Positions 1-11,424 of a stretch of DNA of 62,000 nucleotides are shown piece after piece. The DNA lies in the NCBI RefSeq assembly GCF_001949145.1, contig NW_019091457.1:1-62000 (forward strand), written 5' to 3'. The DNA comes from Acanthaster planci. Lineage: Eukaryota > Echinodermata > Asteroidea > Valvatida > Acanthasteridae. The notes beneath the pieces were generated by a model, which was not told the DNA's origin, did no database searches, and saw only the letters and a program-made list of their open reading frames with translations. Each line of letters begins with the position of its first letter. The stretch's first letter is position 1. Both the position numbers and the translations under genes were made by a program.

Positions 1-473
1 GTGAAAAATATTTTTCCAGACATCCCTTTAGGGTTCCGTGAATCAAAAAGTGCAATTTTGAAACACTTAAAATTGCCTTTCCCTTTTCCTGACAAGTGAG
101 GGCGCTGTTTTACAGTAATACTGTAACATCAATCAGGGAAGACCACAAACCTAAAATATCTATGGACCAAAAGCTCCTACAGAAAACGATTGATCCCAAA
201 AGTGTGGGCAGAAATATTTCAACAGTGTGCACAAGTCTGTTGAGTTGGATGCAAACCAGAAATTTTGGATGGTGACTGATAATACTGTTAAAGTGTTTAC
301 AACAAGGAACTTTAGGCCAGGAAAATGTGAAGAATTCCAGTATAGTGGGTGCATTCAACTAGCTTGCCCTGGTTACAAGGGTTTAACCTCATCCCTATCG
401 TCTTGCTTGGTTGACACAATGCACACAACCATCCCTGGGTCAGGGTTGCCCTAACAGCTAGCCACAAGCACCC

Positions 474-714
474 AAGGGTGGATCCAGGACCCAATTTGTT
501 TTTGGGGAGGGGGGACAAACCTGATTCTGGGGCAAAATACTTTTTTATTTTTACAGTTGCTTGAGAGGCTAGGCTACATTTTCACTTTTCAAAAGAAGGG
601 AAATTAAATAGACCAAAAAGATCCTTTCATTTTTTTTCAAATGACAGCCATTTCTACTCCTGTTTTGGTCATGACCCCAATTGGCCCCTCCCCCTTTCCC
701 AGATTCATCCTTGC
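474..714. repeat. Possible small element with imperfect terminal inverted repeats
   Basis: The left end (AAGGGTGGATCCAGGA) and the reverse complement of the right end (AAGGATGAATCTGGGA) match at 11 of 16 positions. The interior has G-run and C-run blocks near each end. This looks like a decayed non-autonomous DNA element, but it is weakly supported. Positions 1-473 show nothing else I can identify. Confidence 0.25.
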
Positions 715-864
715 AGAAAGCCAGCAATGATATGAAACACAGGACTCTTACCTGTCCTACTTATGATGTAACCTGCCTCTTCACTTTGGAGATATCATCG
801 GTCAGTCCGCCATGACGCTAGCTACCCTCAACAATCATATCGGCAGCCATGGCAGTGCATTCAC

Positions 865-887
865 CTGGCAAGGAGGCCTTCCCAAAT
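865..887 (-). CDS. Unknown left gene, possible microexon 6
   Basis: A 23-base candidate between TTTAG and CCAG|GTGAAT. It accepts phase 1 and gives DLGRPPCQ, ending in phase 0. A following segment at 817-761 could supply a short C-terminus (RHGGLTDDISKVKRQVTS, stop at 761-763) but has a poor acceptor. An unused strong donor (ACAG|GTAAGAG) near 750 shows that other exon choices are possible. Confidence 0.3.
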
Positions 888-2400
888 CTAAACACATGGA
901 AAAATGACAAAAAACCTAGGGTTTTTCAGTCACACTGTAACAATAATTTGTTCCAAAAATGAGCAAAACATCTACGTTTCAACCCATCACCACATAGACT
1001 CTTACTGTGGGTCGCTGTTAAATCCATGAAACTATACAGTGCTGGGGAGTGCAGGGTGTAACAGGCTGGGTGAGTGGAAATTTCTTGAAGAACCTCTGAA
1101 TTTTACCCTAAGGAGCTGGGGGAAGGGAATCTACTACCTTTTAAAATATTTTCCAATATTATCAAGGAGCATATTTTCCAGAAGCCTTCTGACGTTTTTT
1201 TGTTTAATAACCCTTTTTGGTCATTCTGACACCATTCTCGTGAAAATCCAACATACCGTTCTCGCACAGCACCTTTTTTTTGACAGAAGTCAACCAAGAA
1301 TGCATACTTTCTGCTGCCATTCCAAACTTCCAAGTGACTGTCAAATCATATGACAGATTGAGATAAAACTTCAATTCTTGTATTGAGAAGGAAAGTCATG
1401 CATACGAAGTTTATAAAAAATGTCAGCATTGAAAAGCCCAATTCTTGGGGGATTGCTGCCGGCTGTGAGGTGGTCCAATGTAACCAAGCTCTTCTAGGGT
1501 TAAGATGTTAGGAAGTACCAGGGCCAAATCTACCTGCAAAAATTGATTTCTTCACAGATGACAAATATGACTGAAGAGTGACAGCTTTTCTACTTGCTGT
1601 TTTCTCCATCCACTGTTCTTGCTCCTCATCACTGTCAGAGTGGCTGTCACTTGAGTCCTCCAAAAAGGAGATAAAATACTGATGCCATCGCTGACTCTTG
1701 GTCTTAACTTCAGCAGTGAAAACAGTGTAGTGACTTCATCATAAAAAATTGAAAAAAAAAATGATCCTAAAATGTAAGCAGTATCTTTCCTTAGAGGAAA
1801 GCTGCATCGCATTGTTGAATTTGTCGGACGAAGGAGGTCACAGTACAAAGGTTTTGTATAGAATTGTTCATTTTGTTTCTGATAGCTAGGGCCTCTTTGG
1901 ACAAAATACATGTACTTACCTTCACTGTCTGTGCTACGGCTAACATCAGAATCATCTTCATCATGTTCTGTGAGGCCAAACTTGTCAGAGATGACAAAGT
2001 GTGAACAAAGTAATGATTATTTAAGCAGCAAGACTTAAGGACAGCAAAGAAAGACCTGGAATAACCTGGATCCTGGAAACCTTTCCGAATCCTAAAAAAT
2101 CCTCCCCAGAATGATACATTCTCCAAAATTCTACAGACACATCAAGTCCCATTTGAATTCAAAGAGGGTGGGATGGGCTCTACCTTCCTCAATCTTCCAC
2201 AAAACTCCTGTTGGATTTTGAAGGATTTGGGAAGGTTGGCATTAAGACAGTACGGAAGAAAAAGAGTAAACTTGCAGGAATAAAGGTCACTTTCTCAATC
2301 CAGCTTGTCATTGAATAACCTGGTGCTGGGAAGGAACTTACTCAGGTTCTGTGCTCTCCACTAATGCTGCCCACTTATTGGCCACTCCTTGCTCCATCAT
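865..2400 (-). CDS. Unknown multi-exon gene, 5' part (spliced span)
   Basis: I do not recognise this protein. Six candidate exons on the minus strand (2400-2342, 2130-2081, 1967-1920, 1707-1534, 1337-1257, 887-865) join in compatible phases (2, 1, 1, 1, 1, then 0) and give at least 145 residues. The start ATG at 2400 follows an acceptor with a T-rich tract (TTGTAG) and has A at -3. Residues 37-85 are very acidic and serine-rich (runs such as HDEDDSDVSR and DSSDSHSDSDEEQEQ). This is followed by a basic and aromatic stretch (SYLSSVKKSIF, WKFGMAAESMHSWL). No signal peptide or membrane segment is visible. The gene probably continues past the left edge or ends near 761. The middle exons are the best supported; exon 2 has two possible donors (2081 or 2066, both phase 1). 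Confidence 0.55.
1257..1337 (-). CDS. Unknown left gene, exon 5
   Basis: Acceptor ATTTGACAG at 1338 after a T-rich tract and donor AACG|GTATGT at 1256. It is phase 1 at both ends, matching the end of exon 4. It encodes TWKFGMAAESMHSWLTSVKK followed by KVLCEN. That the only long open frame here has exactly the phase needed is the main reason to accept it. Confidence 0.6.
1534..1707 (-). CDS. Unknown left gene, exon 4
   Basis: Acceptor TTTTCACTGCTGAAG at 1708 and donor CAG|GTAGAT at 1533, phase 1 at both ends. It encodes 57 whole codons: a basic KTKSQRWHQYF start, an acidic SSDSHSDSDEEQEQ middle, then KTASRKAVTLQSYLSSVKK. The long overlapping minus-strand reading frame at 1552-1911 is in a different frame and reads through the intron, so it is a shadow. 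Confidence 0.65.
1920..1967 (-). CDS. Unknown left gene, acidic exon 3
   Basis: Acceptor CTCACAG and donor GAAG|GTAAGT, a very good splice site. In this frame it encodes HDEDDSDVSRSTDSE. The strongly acidic, serine-rich composition continues directly into exon 4, which supports the frame. An alternative acceptor at 1981 (ACAAG) would add FGLTE in the same frame. Confidence 0.55.
2081..2130 (-). CDS. Unknown left gene, candidate exon 2
   Basis: Acceptor CTGTAG at 2131. One base completes the codon left by exon 1, then 16 residues follow (ILENVSFWGG...). The donor is AAAG|GTTTCC at 2081 or CAG|GTTATT at 2066. Both leave phase 1, which matches the next exon. This is the weakest internal exon because both donors are poor. 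Confidence 0.35.
2342..2400 (-). CDS. Unknown left gene, candidate exon 1 (start)
   Basis: It encodes 19 residues beginning MMEQGVANKW plus two bases of the next codon. The exon itself begins at 2420 after an acceptor (TAG at 2421-2423), so 2401-2420 would be 5' untranslated and at least one more 5' exon is implied. The donor is GA|GTAAGT, close to consensus. There are two adjacent ATG codons, either of which could serve. Confidence 0.45.
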
Positions 2401-2420
2401 CTTCTCTTAATGACTTCCTC

Positions 2421-5400
2421 CTACAATAAAAACAAAAAACCGAAATGCATCCCTTCAGCTTTTACAGTTGTCACAGCAACATCCTTCATTTATTGTTGAA
2501 GCCCCCTACCTGCATGCCCCCTAAGTTTGGCGCAATTTGATTTTTTGCCTCCAGTGCCTTGCCGGAGCAACATTTTTACCTCAAATTTCAAAGTAAGTTA
2601 AATGTCATCAAACTCCTACTACTCTAATTCAAAACTCCTGATTTTACTCACCCACGAAAACTTTCCAATGAAATTGTTATTTTGGCTCAATTTTCCAATT
2701 TTTTTCCTTCAGTCCTTCCTTCTAAACCTACCCAAAAATTAAAAATAGTTCCGGACAAACTTTTGTTTAAGCGTATGTAAATTGAGGTAATAATAGAAAT
2801 AATCAAGTTTACAGAACTTCTAAAATGTTTATGTAGGGTTTTTGGCAATTTTTTCAAGTGAGCCACGTGAGGGAACGTTAACAGTCAAGATGCAATGGCA
2901 CGATTACTTGATATCCTTGATGTTAGTCGCGATGTTGGCCCACATGTATGGAAAGAAATCCATTACTGATGGCAGTAAAATTTCCCTATGGTGGCCAGTG
3001 GTCACTATTAGTATACCCGGTAGGTAATACCAACCATCTCAAAGCAATTTGAAAAAAGTGTCCTAAAAGGTCAAAATTTAGCAGTGAAAATGTTGCTGCT
3101 ATTCACTTAGAAAACACTTGAACATTCCAGACCAGTGTCCTAAGGTTTCTTCCTCCGTGGTCCATTTGTGCAAAGGGTGTCAAACCCGATCCATATTACA
3201 TCTACATTTATTTTGTTTATTTATCTGATCATCCAACAGCGCATTTAGCACCAATTACAGGATGATAATGAGTGAAGAAGACAATAAAGAGATGTTCAGT
3301 CTTAGAGGTGGGAAGAAAAGCCCAGATAAGTGTACATCATACATTATGGAATTCTTTCTGAAATGCACATGTAGGTCTATCCGCCTTGAGCAGAAGCACC
3401 CCCTCATTGGTCAAAAAGAGCCATGTCATGCATGTTGGTGGGGAGAGTTCATTTACTGGTAGTGACACAACCGTGATGCGTGTACTTCATAGTCTCCTGT
3501 GGTGCAGTTCCCACCAGAGGAGCCTCTGTTGCTAGGAAAATTGTGCCCTCTCATGGTCCCACCCAGGTCTCATAACCCTAACTGAAGAGACCGAAAGTGC
3601 CCTCCAATCTGTGCTAGGTGACAGGCCCAGGCCGAGAATAAGAACATGATTGATGGAGAAAAGATATTGGCCATGTTTAGGTTTACCCCAAAAACTGTGG
3701 GGTATGCCTACGGGATGTTCTGAAGTCACTAATCTGTGTGACTTGCGGCCATGTTTGTTTATACAGGATTGCAATGCTATCTGTTTTTTTAATCCAGCCT
3801 TTGAGGTATTATGACTGCTGACGCAAATTCAACTTTTTCAATCAAATTTTCACATGAGAGCAACCTTAAGGTATCTACATGTATATAACTCTTGAAAACT
3901 GTGTAATTAATGCCGGTTTTAGACTTTTAAGAACAATCTTATTTTGAACAATTGGAGGGTTTACTCACATATCTCCTGTTTTCCTCCCAACAATCACAAT
4001 GTACTGAACAATCTGTGTACATCACAGGCACAGTGCACATGCACGGGCCAATGGCCAATTTAGCAAGGTCAGTTTGTTCATATATTGAGGAGGGGGTGGA
4101 ATCTTGTTATTGCACGAGTGGCCTCTGAGCTGCGTGACTGGATTGATACCATCAGACCAAGTGCTTTGCTAGCTGTGACAGGTTATGGTTAAACAATGCC
4201 ACCTCCAGAAATAGTCGAAATGACTTGCGGAACTAGCTTGGCTTTGCTGGCTCTTGGCTAGCTGTTGCTGCATGTGCACTGTGTGATGCACACAAGAAAC
4301 GATTTGCAAGATGTGTGCAAAATCTCAGTGGGCATAGGCCTAAAGTCAGATAGTATAGGCCTACTACAGTTCCTCAGGTCATTTTTACAGAGATGGGCCA
4401 TGCTCATGTACTGTAGCCAGTGAGTGTAGACATTCCTCCATGGCTGACCCCAGTCCTATATTTACATGTTTACTAGTCTCAACATGGTCTTTTCCATTTT
4501 CCATGGTCTCTGTGATCCTTCCTTCATCATGCTCTCACCTTCCTCCATGATGCTCTCAACTGAAGAACTACATGTAGGCCCAAGGCCTATGAACTTTATT
4601 CCTGTAAAGTGTGGAATTACATGTATAATGGCAAAATTCATTGTACTTACTCCATCCATGGAGGTTCTACCTCCATGCTCCATCAATGTCATCACGTAGG
4701 TGTGCCAGCAATTCCTCAAAGACTAATTTCTTCATGATACAGTGCCCAGTGTACATGTACATGTGTGTACTGCACACATGCACGCGTGCCACTGCACCCG
4801 GCCGGCCTCACGTGTTGTTTGTAGTGTGTCTGTCCGTGTTCTGAAAGTGGGTTTTCGGTGCAGCGCGAGTTTCGTGTGGTGACGTCATGCACGGAGTGCA
4901 CCGTATGTACAGCGCTAAAGAAACGGGGAGGGGGGGTTACTGTGGAGCTATTTACTTTGTCAACAGAGGACGCTGTTAATTGCATTAATTGAGGGCGCTC
5001 TATCGAGCTTTTTCGCGTGACTTATGGGACGTGCACGCGTGAATTTTTTTTTCAATTGGAAAAAGTTTGACCCGGAGTGACGATTTTTGATTGGCTACAG
5101 TAATGGATGAGATGAGATCATGGATTGAAGCACCGTGTGTGCCAGTTGGATGCTTTGTACAGTCACTACTCTATAGCGCTGAAAATCAGACAGCAGGGCT
5201 GGCAAGTCAGCTTTTGATGGAGCACAGATTCAATTACAAAATTCGTGCACTCACGGTGCCGTTGCAGTCACCCCAATTTTGTCATTAAACTCGATCAGTC
5301 GGCGCATTTGAAGTTTAACAGACTTGAAAGCAATCTGTTTTCATAAATATCCGACAGTTCTATACTTTTTTAATCAAAGTTAATACTCAGCAACGTAACG

Positions 5401-8400
5401 TCTTATCTGTACACTGTTTCTATGCTTATCGCTGACTTTGAGTATCCTGGTAGGGCAAAAAACCTCTGGGCATAAAAATGCATGAAGGAAGCGCCCGATG
5501 GGATAAACCATTTAAGTGAAGATTTTCGATTGATTTCAGCTGAATGTACCGGTAGTTTATCTTTTCTGTAAAAAACGGAACAAGGTAATTAACTTGAAGG
5601 CTGTTCAGCTCCATGGTTTATTTTATAGAGTTATAGATTAATGTATAATTTTTTTTTTTAAATCCATCACCAACCAGTGAAGACTTATTAGTCAAGTAGG
5701 AAGTGAATCCTTCGTCGTTCACGGCAATAAACATGGCTATTTTGAAGAATTCCATGAGGAAAGCACGCACGAACTTCCTCCAGAATTATTTGTAATCTTG
5801 GTCATATCTAGGCTGTCTGATGAGATCGAAATGCTTGAACTCTATGTGGAAATAAGCCTGGGGCTATATATCATCGTGACTTGTCGTGTACTCAAACTAG
5901 CGCCGAGATGAGTGTGTGTGTGTGCGGAGGGGGGGTCTGCAAGCGAAATCAGCTCGCGTGCACGTAGCCATAGCAATTCAAGAATTTTTTGTTGTGGATG
6001 GAGTTGTTTATAGTTTCGCAGGCTTTCCGCAGAGTTTGTTTCTGGAATGTCTCATACCATTGGTGTTGGTTCATCGTTTGGCAAGAGTTTTGAATTCAAC
6101 ACTGAGTAGAAAGGTTCGATAATATTTGTTTTCATTTTTTTTACAGGCAAAACTAATCAGCTCGAGTCACACGCACTTTGTCAGCCTACTGCTTTCAGTT
6201 ATTTCGGGTTTGAATGCAAATGATGGCTTCTGTTATAATTTTTGACAACGATTTAATGAAAAGTTCTCAATTTTTTCTGTGGTTAAATCTGTACTCAATC
6301 AGGTTGAATTTCCCTTCCCGGATACTGTCATGGAAGATGAGCAGCCTTCTTTTCTGCGAAACCATTAGCATCAATCGTCGTAGATTTTCAGTCCTCATCT
6401 TGAAGTTCTCGAAATGATGGAGGCCTACATTACCCAAACCCGATATTGCCTTTAACGTATCGCGGGTAGGAATATCCCCTGGAGGAGTCTCTGCGCTGAA
6501 CGGAAGGAGGTGCTCATTAACATGGCCGTTGGTTGGCGGGCTTTATACACAATGTCGCATGTAAGTTCACAAAGGCCCGCGGCCAGACTAGCCGAGCGAG
6601 AAGAATAGAAAAAAAACACACGAGGGGCGTCTATAAAACGCCAACTTTACCCATGTCGCCGATTCGAAAACCCAATTACTGAAACGCGCCATTGATCTGG
6701 GCCGCGGCCAGCAGTGTGTTGACGGTCCTGTAAGGGGGGTCGATTACACCCCCCACAAGCCAAAAATCGATTGGCCCAGAAAGGATCCCCTCCGCCACTT
6801 GATATTCGCTGCTTGTTAGAAGTAACCGAAAATGTTTGGGACCTTAATTGTGTCTCTCTGCGATGCGTCTTTGGCCACGAGACCGTGGGTAATGAAAAGA
6901 AGACATAGAGACAAAGCCAAAACGTTGAATGGGGGCTGGAACAATAATATGACAACCCCAACGATCGAGCGGCGGGGGGGGAGGCAAACACGCCAGTACA
7001 AGTCAATCAGTTTGAGCCCCCCAAAAGCGAAAACGTGAGATGATTTTAGGCAGAGTCTACAGAGTGGGTGGAGCAACGTGAATCTCGGGTAGAACAAGAA
7101 CCGCTCGACCACTTGCAATGAATTTGGGGAATTAGAAATTATCGATCAGATTAAATTGTTGCCGTGAGTGCCTGTGTTACATGTGGAGCCTCTCCCCCGG
7201 CCTCTATACTTAGGCTTGCAATTTCCCTCATCCCTACTGAAGAATTACCAAAACACAGGCGCGTTGGATATTGAATAATGATGCGATACACAAGACAAAA
7301 CTTTGCCATCCAAATTTAATGTTCCATTTGATTTTTATTTTATAGAACGATGAAATCTCGACAATTCGACCGTTGCATCACCTGCTTCAAATGAAGACGA
7401 TTTCCCACAATAAAAAGTACAAAGCTATGGCAAGGTGTTGTAGTCCTCGGAAGGTATTCAAATGAAGTCTGGAGGGATAATTGGGGGGATTTCTATTAAT
7501 TTGATGTTTTTAGGGTCTAGGTTGAAGTGGACACCGACCAACACACCAAAAGGCGCTTGTTATCCGGGAGGCTACGTACATTGTTTCGTCCTCAGGCTTT
7601 GCCGGATTTTCCTAAGGGATCGACGAATTTGGAAGCAAAGCCACTATTTTAAAGAGCTGAAAAGGAGAGTTTTCTATACCTCTTCCACGAAGATTTTAAC
7701 GAAGAAATTCCAAAGCTAAAGTTGACGTAGTTGATTTGATATTACACTTGAATGTAGAACGCAACATTATGAAGTTACAAAGACAGTCATCAAAATTATG
7801 TTTGTGGAAAAAGAAGTTGGTATCCATCAGTTTCCACAGAAATCTGGACCTGTTTTAGATCCCAGAAGTTTATAAGTCTTCCGGAATTTTGGTTGGACCA
7901 TCGCTTCCAAATTGGGTGCCCGTTAGTATTCCGATCAACGTGTCATTCCCATCAATCGAACGGGCCGCATGCCGCGCTGGGGAGGTAAACCAAAACGGGC
8001 CCACTTGCCACCTTCCCCTCGGCACCACTCAGGAAAAATAATCTACTAGTGCGCTGTATCCGCAGTCCCTCCCCAAGTATCTAAACGGGATTGATCCAGG
8101 GGGCTTGCCGATACCCTATAACACTTCGCCAATGTTTATTAAAATGCACGACACCGTCTCCTTCCCCCCCCTTCCCCTCTCGGGGGGGAGAGTGGTTAAC
8201 CTCGCGCGAATCCAAGCCACTTTTTTTTATTAAATCGGCAGAGGAATAATTATTAGGAGACACACCGCCACATAGCACGCCTCTGCCTACACCAAAAGTA
8301 ATCACTGAACACTGCTTTATAGAAAAGTATACAACGGAGGAAGACGTCCATCGATTTCATTAATTTGTTGAAGTGCCCCCCCCCCATTTTAAATTTCTGC

Positions 8401-11138
8401 TATTGTTTATTGCATATGCCCCAAAGTGTCTACAGCTGCAGGACATGAGAAGGGTTTTTTGCAATGAACTGTCGATAACTTAGATTTTAGTGTATCCTTT
8501 TTAGGAAACTAGTAATTGAAAACTTTGGTATGATGTATATAGTCGTGTTCACTGAATAAAACAAAATTACAATTGCGCACAGAAAAAGGGTTGAAGTATA
8601 ACTAGTGAAAAATGTGTAAAAAAGTAATTACAAATATTTCACTGAAAGAAAGTGTAAATTAAAGGTTGTAGCAAATACTGATATTGTTTTTGTTTCCATT
8701 TATGTCAATTTAATGGGTCTGTATAGCTATACCTTAATTAAGACTAGTAGGCCTATTTGTAATGATAAACCAAGAGTGACTTGTTCAAGAACGATTTTTT
8801 CTTAGGGTGCTGACCGGTAGCTACGTCACTTCGTGAATACTTTAAAAGTTGTGACAGACATGCATTAATAAGTACCCTCTCTTTCTTTTTCATAATTTTT
8901 CACGAGCTTATAAATCTTACGCTTGATGTGCGACCGTGAACCTTTTTCAGAGATGATTTATGTTGATGTTAATATTCAGTAGAAAAATTATTTATATCTG
9001 TTTTGTACTCTCCAAGGGTAGGGTGTTGAATGGAATGAAATAGGTAATGGATTATCCATGAGGCTTGAAACGATGATATCTGTGCCATTCATCCTATGCC
9101 AGTCTTTTAATACCAAATCACGTCCCAAAGAAGGAAGAAAGCGTACGGCGCATGTCCCATGTTTCACACAGGGCGCCCTCTTACGGTTTTATATGCTGGC
9201 TTGTAGCGGCATGATATAACTTCTGCTTGAAGGCAGAATGCAGATGTTTATTTTGTTTATTTTGAACGAAATAGCCATGCCTCTGCAAAAATATTTATTT
9301 CCTGCCTTTCTGTCTTGTAACCACAAATGGCATGGTCTTTCTGCCGCTTTTCCCCAGTTGTATTAAATAGTGAGATTGAGGGTGAATTCCGGTGAATTGT
9401 GTCAATGTCGCCGTTGTTTTAGTTCACAAATTTGAAAGTCTTTTATTCTCCGTCCAAAGGCGCATTTTGACGGACAAAGCTTTTTCGGCAGTAAAAAGGC
9501 TGATTCTCCATAAATTTAATGTCGTGCTCTTAAAAATCATTTCTTTTCAGTTGGTGTCCTGAATAATTAATTTGTTAGGGTAGAGGAATACACAGTCACA
9601 GTGTTATTTGCACTAGTAATGGAGGAAACGGGACCAACAGGCTAAGAATGACTTTTGTGATTTTCAACGCAGCATTGTCAACTACGTTTGTTCCTTTTGA
9701 ACATTGCTACCAGACAAGAAGTGACAAACTATGTTAGGCTGCAATTTGTAGCTAGGCCTGGATTTCATCATATCCACCAGACAGTCTGTTTTTATCAATA
9801 CAATGCCCGACTTCATTACTACTGATTGAGAAGCGGTTGGTCTCGATGGATGTTTTGCTTTGGTGGGAACAAAATGCTTACGTGGCCTAGTTTCGTCGTT
9901 GAGGCAGCATTAGCGCTGTCTTAATCATGCCCGATCTTGATTTTTCCCTCAGTCGTCCTCCAATTATGCAGATTTGACAAAAAGACCAAAGGTGACTGCG
10001 TTCAACAGAAATGAAATTATTCCATCATTTTTCACCGGGCAGGGATTGTCGGTGACCCATTACCCTGAACGGTTGACTTCACGCCTTTGTAAGTGATTAG
10101 AAGTCACAGGGATATTAGCCGGGCTAAACAGCTGTGTGTGGGGGCTCAAAAGTTGGTGCGTCATCGGGCATCGTCCTCGCAAACGACAGGAGGAAGGCTC
10201 GGCCAAGTCTCACGCAAGGCTCAATCATTAAGTGACAGGCGTCAGTGCTTCGGATCAAAAGATTTGGGTCTCTGCCATAGAATTCTTATTCCGATTGGCG
10301 CTTTGTAAAAAGTCATGAGATGAACAAAACGAAGGCTGCCCGGTGATCCTGTGTTTGGCTTCTTCCGCTTCTTTTTTGCCCCTTTTTTAATGTTCAAGGG
10401 ATGAATGCTTTTACGTCAGCGCGTTGCCGGTCTCCGTCACGTCAGGTGGGGCGCGACTGTGGCAGTATTGATCTCGCCTGAATTCTCGCACGGTCGGCCG
10501 CGATGTGCCAACCAACGAGATTGATCCTTAACGGCATGCGAAGCGAGAGGCGGTGCTTGCCAACGCTTGCTCGTGACAATACATCACCCGTCTGAGGCCA
10601 GCCGGGGTAAAGTGCAGTCAGGGACAGGGCAGCCAGTCTAAGACCAGAATTCACCGCGTACACGCCGACAACAAATCAGCGGTCCAGCATTTCGGTTCCA
10701 CTCGACTCGACTGCGCAGCGCTTGGTTTTTTTTTTAATGTAGTGTGAGAATAAGCAGCTGGAGATCTCACCACCCCCGCTAACATACGCTCATTGCTTGA
10801 TGACTACCCGCTCGGCACGCTGGCACGTCACCAGGTGTTCCAAAGGCTGTCTGTCTGCCGTGTGACAAACTCGGCCCTCGTATTCTCTGTCGAGCAACGT
10901 GAGTCGGGAACAACTTCGCTCAGTGTCCTTTACACATTCTTCCAACGTCTGTCGCCAATTGTAACATTATGGAACGCCGATGCGCACGGGTTGCTTTATT
11001 TTCAGCTGTTAACATGTATATTTAGGGGTGCAATGTGATCGTGTGATCTATTTTTAAGATGCCGATCAAGGCAGGTGGTACCAGCACGACTCGGTTTTAA
11101 AATTGCGCATGTTCAGAATTTCTTCAAGTGTAAAATAG
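2421..11138. other. Intergenic region, no supported gene
   Basis: About 8.7 kb between the divergent left gene and the receptor gene. Open frames are short, overlap on both strands and lack coding character. It contains AT-rich stretches, C homopolymers (8371-8387 area), a TGACGTCA-like site within GGTGACGTCATGC near 4878, and one copy of a dispersed repeat (3440-3575). Promoters for the left gene and the receptor presumably lie here but I cannot place a core promoter. Confidence 0.5.
3440..3575 (+). repeat. Dispersed repeat, copy A
   Basis: It matches 46315-46460 in the same orientation with shared blocks in order: GTTCATTT..CTGGT, ACCGT, TTCATAGTC, GTGCAGTTCC, GGAG.CT, GTTGCTAGGAAAA and GCCCTCTC. 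The copies differ by substitutions and small indels, so it is an old dispersed repeat of about 135 bases. No coding potential or inverted ends were recognised. Confidence 0.6.
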
Positions 11139-11187
11139 TCTTCGAGAGACTTCAAAATTAGCAGCCATCGGAAACAGTCCTCGCTGA

Positions 11188-11424
11188 ATGTGCACTCGGG
11201 AAATATGCAACTGCGGTCGACACCTCCGTCGATTCTGGGGGCAGTGGAGACCGGAAATCGGTCCGATAGTCTCGCCAACACCTCCCTGCTCGGAGACGGC
11301 CTTGGATATAACTTGTCGGACGGGGAATACTCGAGGAACACTGTCGGGGTGGCCAGCAGTTCCGGCTACCAACTCCAGGGCTGGCCCACCAACCAGTCAT
11401 CGGCCGAAGTTACCGTTCATCTGA
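11188..11424 (+). other. Upstream ORF overlapping the receptor start
   Basis: An ATG at 11188, 17 bases before the receptor ATG and in another frame, opens a 78-codon ORF that ends inside the TM1 coding region. The context is weak (T at -3), so scanning ribosomes would often pass it. If the transcript starts upstream, it could lower receptor translation. The peptide itself has no recognisable domain. Confidence 0.4.

Noticed and set aside
1552-1911. 119-codon minus-strand frame over the left gene
   Set aside because: It reads through an intron in a frame different from the acidic exon frame, and the spliced model explains the region better.
11190-11204. Receptor start at GTG 11190 (five extra residues)
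   Set aside because: Animal nuclear genes start at ATG; the first in-frame ATG is 11205 with a purine at -3.
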